64,000 nt of DNA, from NCBI GenBank assembly GCA_022360175.1, contig JAKSDI010000202.1, positions 28,010 to 92,009 of the forward strand. The letters run 5' to 3'. The notes below the pieces were generated by a model, which searched no databases, was not told the origin of the DNA, and saw only the letters and a program-made list of their open reading frames with translations. How positions within the stretch are numbered: the stretch's first letter is position 1; each line of letters opens with the position of its first letter. Shown piece by piece: positions 62,416 to 64,000 of the stretch. A program made the translations under genes and the position numbers. The stretch comes from Chitinophagales bacterium (GTDB lineage: Bacteria; Bacteroidota; Bacteroidia; Chitinophagales; Saprospiraceae).

Positions 62416-63216
62416 ATGTTAAGGTATACCTTCTATATTATTACTCCTTTGCTTATTCATTTTAGTTCCTTATGTGCTCAAGTACCCATTGCCTTTGGTA
62501 CATCAATGGGTGAATCTGTCACCATTGATGCTCCACGAGGGCTTAATGCTAGTGATGGCATTTATGATCGCTTTGTTTTACTCCGTTGGGAAGCTGTCAA
62601 TCACGCCAAAGGCTACAAAGTCTTTAGAGCTAATGATGAAAAAGGGAGTGGCCTCCAGCAACTTGGCGAAGGTATCCAGCATAGTACCTGGTTTTGTGAC
62701 TATTCAGCGGTGCCAGGAGTTTCTTACTTCTACGCTATCGCTACTCAGGGAAATCAGGGTAAAGCTTCCAGCTTATCTCCTTTCGACAAAGGATATATCC
62801 GTAATAATCCGGTAGCTGAAGATCCATTAAACTTATTAAGTGACAATAGTGCAGTAGCCGTTCCTTTGTATCAACGTTTTTTGATGATTGCGGATACATA
62901 TACAGATGCGAACCTATACGCGAAAGCCTCAACGGTGACAGTAACAGTTGATTTGCAAAATATTTTCACCAAAGAAACGCCTCGAACAGAACTTCGCTAT
63001 TATCTTTCTAATGATGCCAAACTCCATTGGGATGATCAGCTGCTTCTTTCAAGGTATTATAGTTCTCTTCCCGGAGAAAAGACTTTTTCTCTTACCAATG
63101 AAGTCCAGCTTCCTAAGGACCTAATTGCTCAAGAGTATTACATTATTATTGTAGCAGCTCCTGAAGGGGAAGTGATGAGAGGAGAATTGGGTAGTACCAT
63201 CATAAAGATTCATTAA
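62416..63216 (+). CDS. Exported FN3-domain protein
   Basis: 266 residues. Signal peptide MLRYTFYIITPLLIHFSSLCAQ. Residues 40-130 are a fibronectin type III domain ('APRGLNASDGIYDRFVLLRW', 'VNHAKGYKVFRAND', 'VSYFYAIATQGNQGKASSLS'). The rest is beta-rich with 'LRYYLSNDAKLHWDDQLLLS', resembling CARDB-like adhesion modules. No sorting tail. It is divergent from the sigma operon, and 6 bp before the SprB-repeat gene, with which it surely shares a transcript. Confidence 0.8.
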   Translation: MLRYTFYIITPLLIHFSSLCAQVPIAFGTSMGESVTIDAPRGLNASDGIYDRFVLLRWEAVNHAKGYKVFRANDEKGSGLQQLGEGIQHSTWFCDYSAVPGVSYFYAIATQGNQGKASSLSPFDKGYIRNNPVAEDPLNLLSDNSAVAVPLYQRFLMIADTYTDANLYAKASTVTVTVDLQNIFTKETPRTELRYYLSNDAKLHWDDQLLLSRYYSSLPGEKTFSLTNEVQLPKDLIAQEYYIIIVAAPEGEVMRGELGSTIIKIH

Positions 63217-63222
63217 GGACAT

Positions 63223-64000
63223 ATGGACCGATTCATTTTTTATAAAACTTCATTTTTCGTACTGTTATTTGTCAGTTTGCCCTTTACTATATATACTCAA
63301 AATGAGTGTGACCCTGATGATGATGATACTCCTGTAGGAAGCCTTTCATACAATGGTCCTGTATGTGCCGGGACTCCTATTATTTTAACTTTTATATTGA
63401 TAAGCGATGAGGATGATAACGAATATGATGTTACTTACTCCATTGGTGGGCAACAGTTTCAATTAGATGATATTAGTGATGGTCACCAGGAAACTCATGT
63501 CTTAAACAACAGTACAAATGCCATTCTTGAAGTTATCTATAATGAGGATGACGATTGTGTTGTGAATAGTAATTTTGTACTTCCTATCACGATTTGGTCA
63601 AATCCTACGGTAAACACATTTACTAGTCCAGCTAGCTGTGGAAGCAGTAATGGAAGTATCACGCTAAGTGCTTCCGAAGGCACGCCGCCATATACTTATC
63701 AATTGGTTGGAGGGGGGTCACAAACAAGCCCTACTTTCAATAATCTTGAAGCTGGCAATTACAACTTCATCGTCACTGATGCCAATAATTGTTCTGCTTT
63801 CACTTCCGCAACCGTAATAGATCAAGGGGCTCCAATGCTGAGCGTAAATAGTACTAGTCCAGCTAGCTGTGGAAGCAGTAATGGAAGTATCACGCTAAGT
63901 GCGAACGAGGGCACGCCGCCATATACTTATCAATTGGTTCGAGGGAGTTCACAAACACGCCCTACTTTCAATAATCTTGAAGCCGGCAATTACGACTTCA
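63223..64000 (+). CDS. SprB-repeat surface adhesin, N-terminal part (runs off the window end)
   Basis: ATG at 63223 opens a frame that stays open to the end of the window (259 codons). Signal peptide MDRFIFYKTSFFVLLFVSLP then FTIYTQ. The N-terminal 120 residues are Asp-rich (ECDPDDDDTPVG). Then SprB-type repeats begin: 'SPASCGSSNGSITLSASEG', 'TPPYTYQLVGGGSQTSPTF' and 'NNLEAGNYNFIVTDANNCS'. The second copy starts 231 bp (77 codons) after the first and is nearly identical at DNA level. Such proteins are T9SS type B adhesins for gliding or attachment and use a PorP/SprF partner. The C-terminus lies outside the window. Confidence 0.88.
   Translation, partial: MDRFIFYKTSFFVLLFVSLPFTIYTQNECDPDDDDTPVGSLSYNGPVCAGTPIILTFILISDEDDNEYDVTYSIGGQQFQLDDISDGHQETHVLNNSTNAILEVIYNEDDDCVVNSNFVLPITIWSNPTVNTFTSPASCGSSNGSITLSASEGTPPYTYQLVGGGSQTSPTFNNLEAGNYNFIVTDANNCSAFTSATVIDQGAPMLSVNSTSPASCGSSNGSITLSANEGTPPYTYQLVRGSSQTRPTFNNLEAGNYDF
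63622..64000 (+). repeat. Tandem 231-bp SprB-repeat units
   Basis: ACTAGTCCAGCTAGCTGTGG occurs at 63622 and again at 63853, followed each time by closely matching sequence. The second unit continues to the window end. Two units are visible; more may follow. Confidence 0.9.

Overview
The window is chromosomal DNA of a low-GC member of the Bacteroidota, most likely the Saprospiria/Saprospiraceae (Lewinella- or Haliscomenobacter-like). The evidence is the number of proteins carrying type IX secretion (T9SS) type A sorting tails, a giant protein with the gliding-motility-associated (type B) C-terminus, a SprB-repeat adhesin, a PorP/SprF-family protein, dockerin-like 'ADVN.S..I' modules, and a TTTG-N19-TATATTTT type promoter. 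The genus is inferred, not shown. No rRNA, convincing tRNA, CRISPR array or complete insertion sequence was seen.

Layout. 1-10 kb: secreted T9SS proteins, including a 2622-residue cell-surface protein built from five tandem modules of about 755 bp. 10-17.6 kb: small enzymes (DUF1080 hydrolase, MOSC protein, serine hydrolase, BASS transporter) separated by heptad tandem repeats and other repeats. 17.8-22 kb: two paralogous secreted proteins with dockerin-like C-termini. 22-27 kb: SRPBCC gene divergent from an AraC - M20 amidohydrolase - glutaminase - Gfo/Idh/MocA run. 27-32.4 kb: AI-2E exporter, a TreS-maltokinase fusion whose TreS nucleophile is a threonine, and an Rrf2 regulator. 32.5-35.3 kb: Skp/OmpH chaperone, a MITE-like palindrome, and a ParA plus ribbon-helix-helix pair with ten GTGATTG heptads between them. 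35.3-40.9 kb: a heme/copper-monooxygenase T9SS protein, a patatin-Omp85 protein and an LVIVD-repeat protein.

41-64 kb is the accessory part. An ECF sigma/membrane TPR anti-sigma-like cassette occurs twice in the same orientation (41.3-42.8 kb and 60.9-62.3 kb). The 60.9-kb copy heads an operon encoding a secreted papain-like protease, a secreted caspase-family protein and a PorP/SprF-family protein, and is divergent from an FN3 protein and a SprB-repeat adhesin. The 41-kb copy has lost these downstream genes. Between the cassettes lie a two-component system - stress protein - SulP transporter operon, an aminotransferase, and a cluster of unknown function (ABC protein with degenerate ATPase motifs, two paralogous P-loop proteins of which one has a nonsense codon, and an HTTM-DCC membrane protein). 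A structured RNA-like element of about 280-310 bp, with a compensatory base change and a terminal hairpin, occurs at the 3' ends of two unrelated genes and also supplies their shared C-terminal tail YASLLERA.

The strongest candidates for something new are the sigma-controlled secreted papain/caspase/SprF operon, the shared 3' element with its peptide tail, the nucleophile-less TreS-maltokinase, and the ParA/RHH pair with a heptad array.
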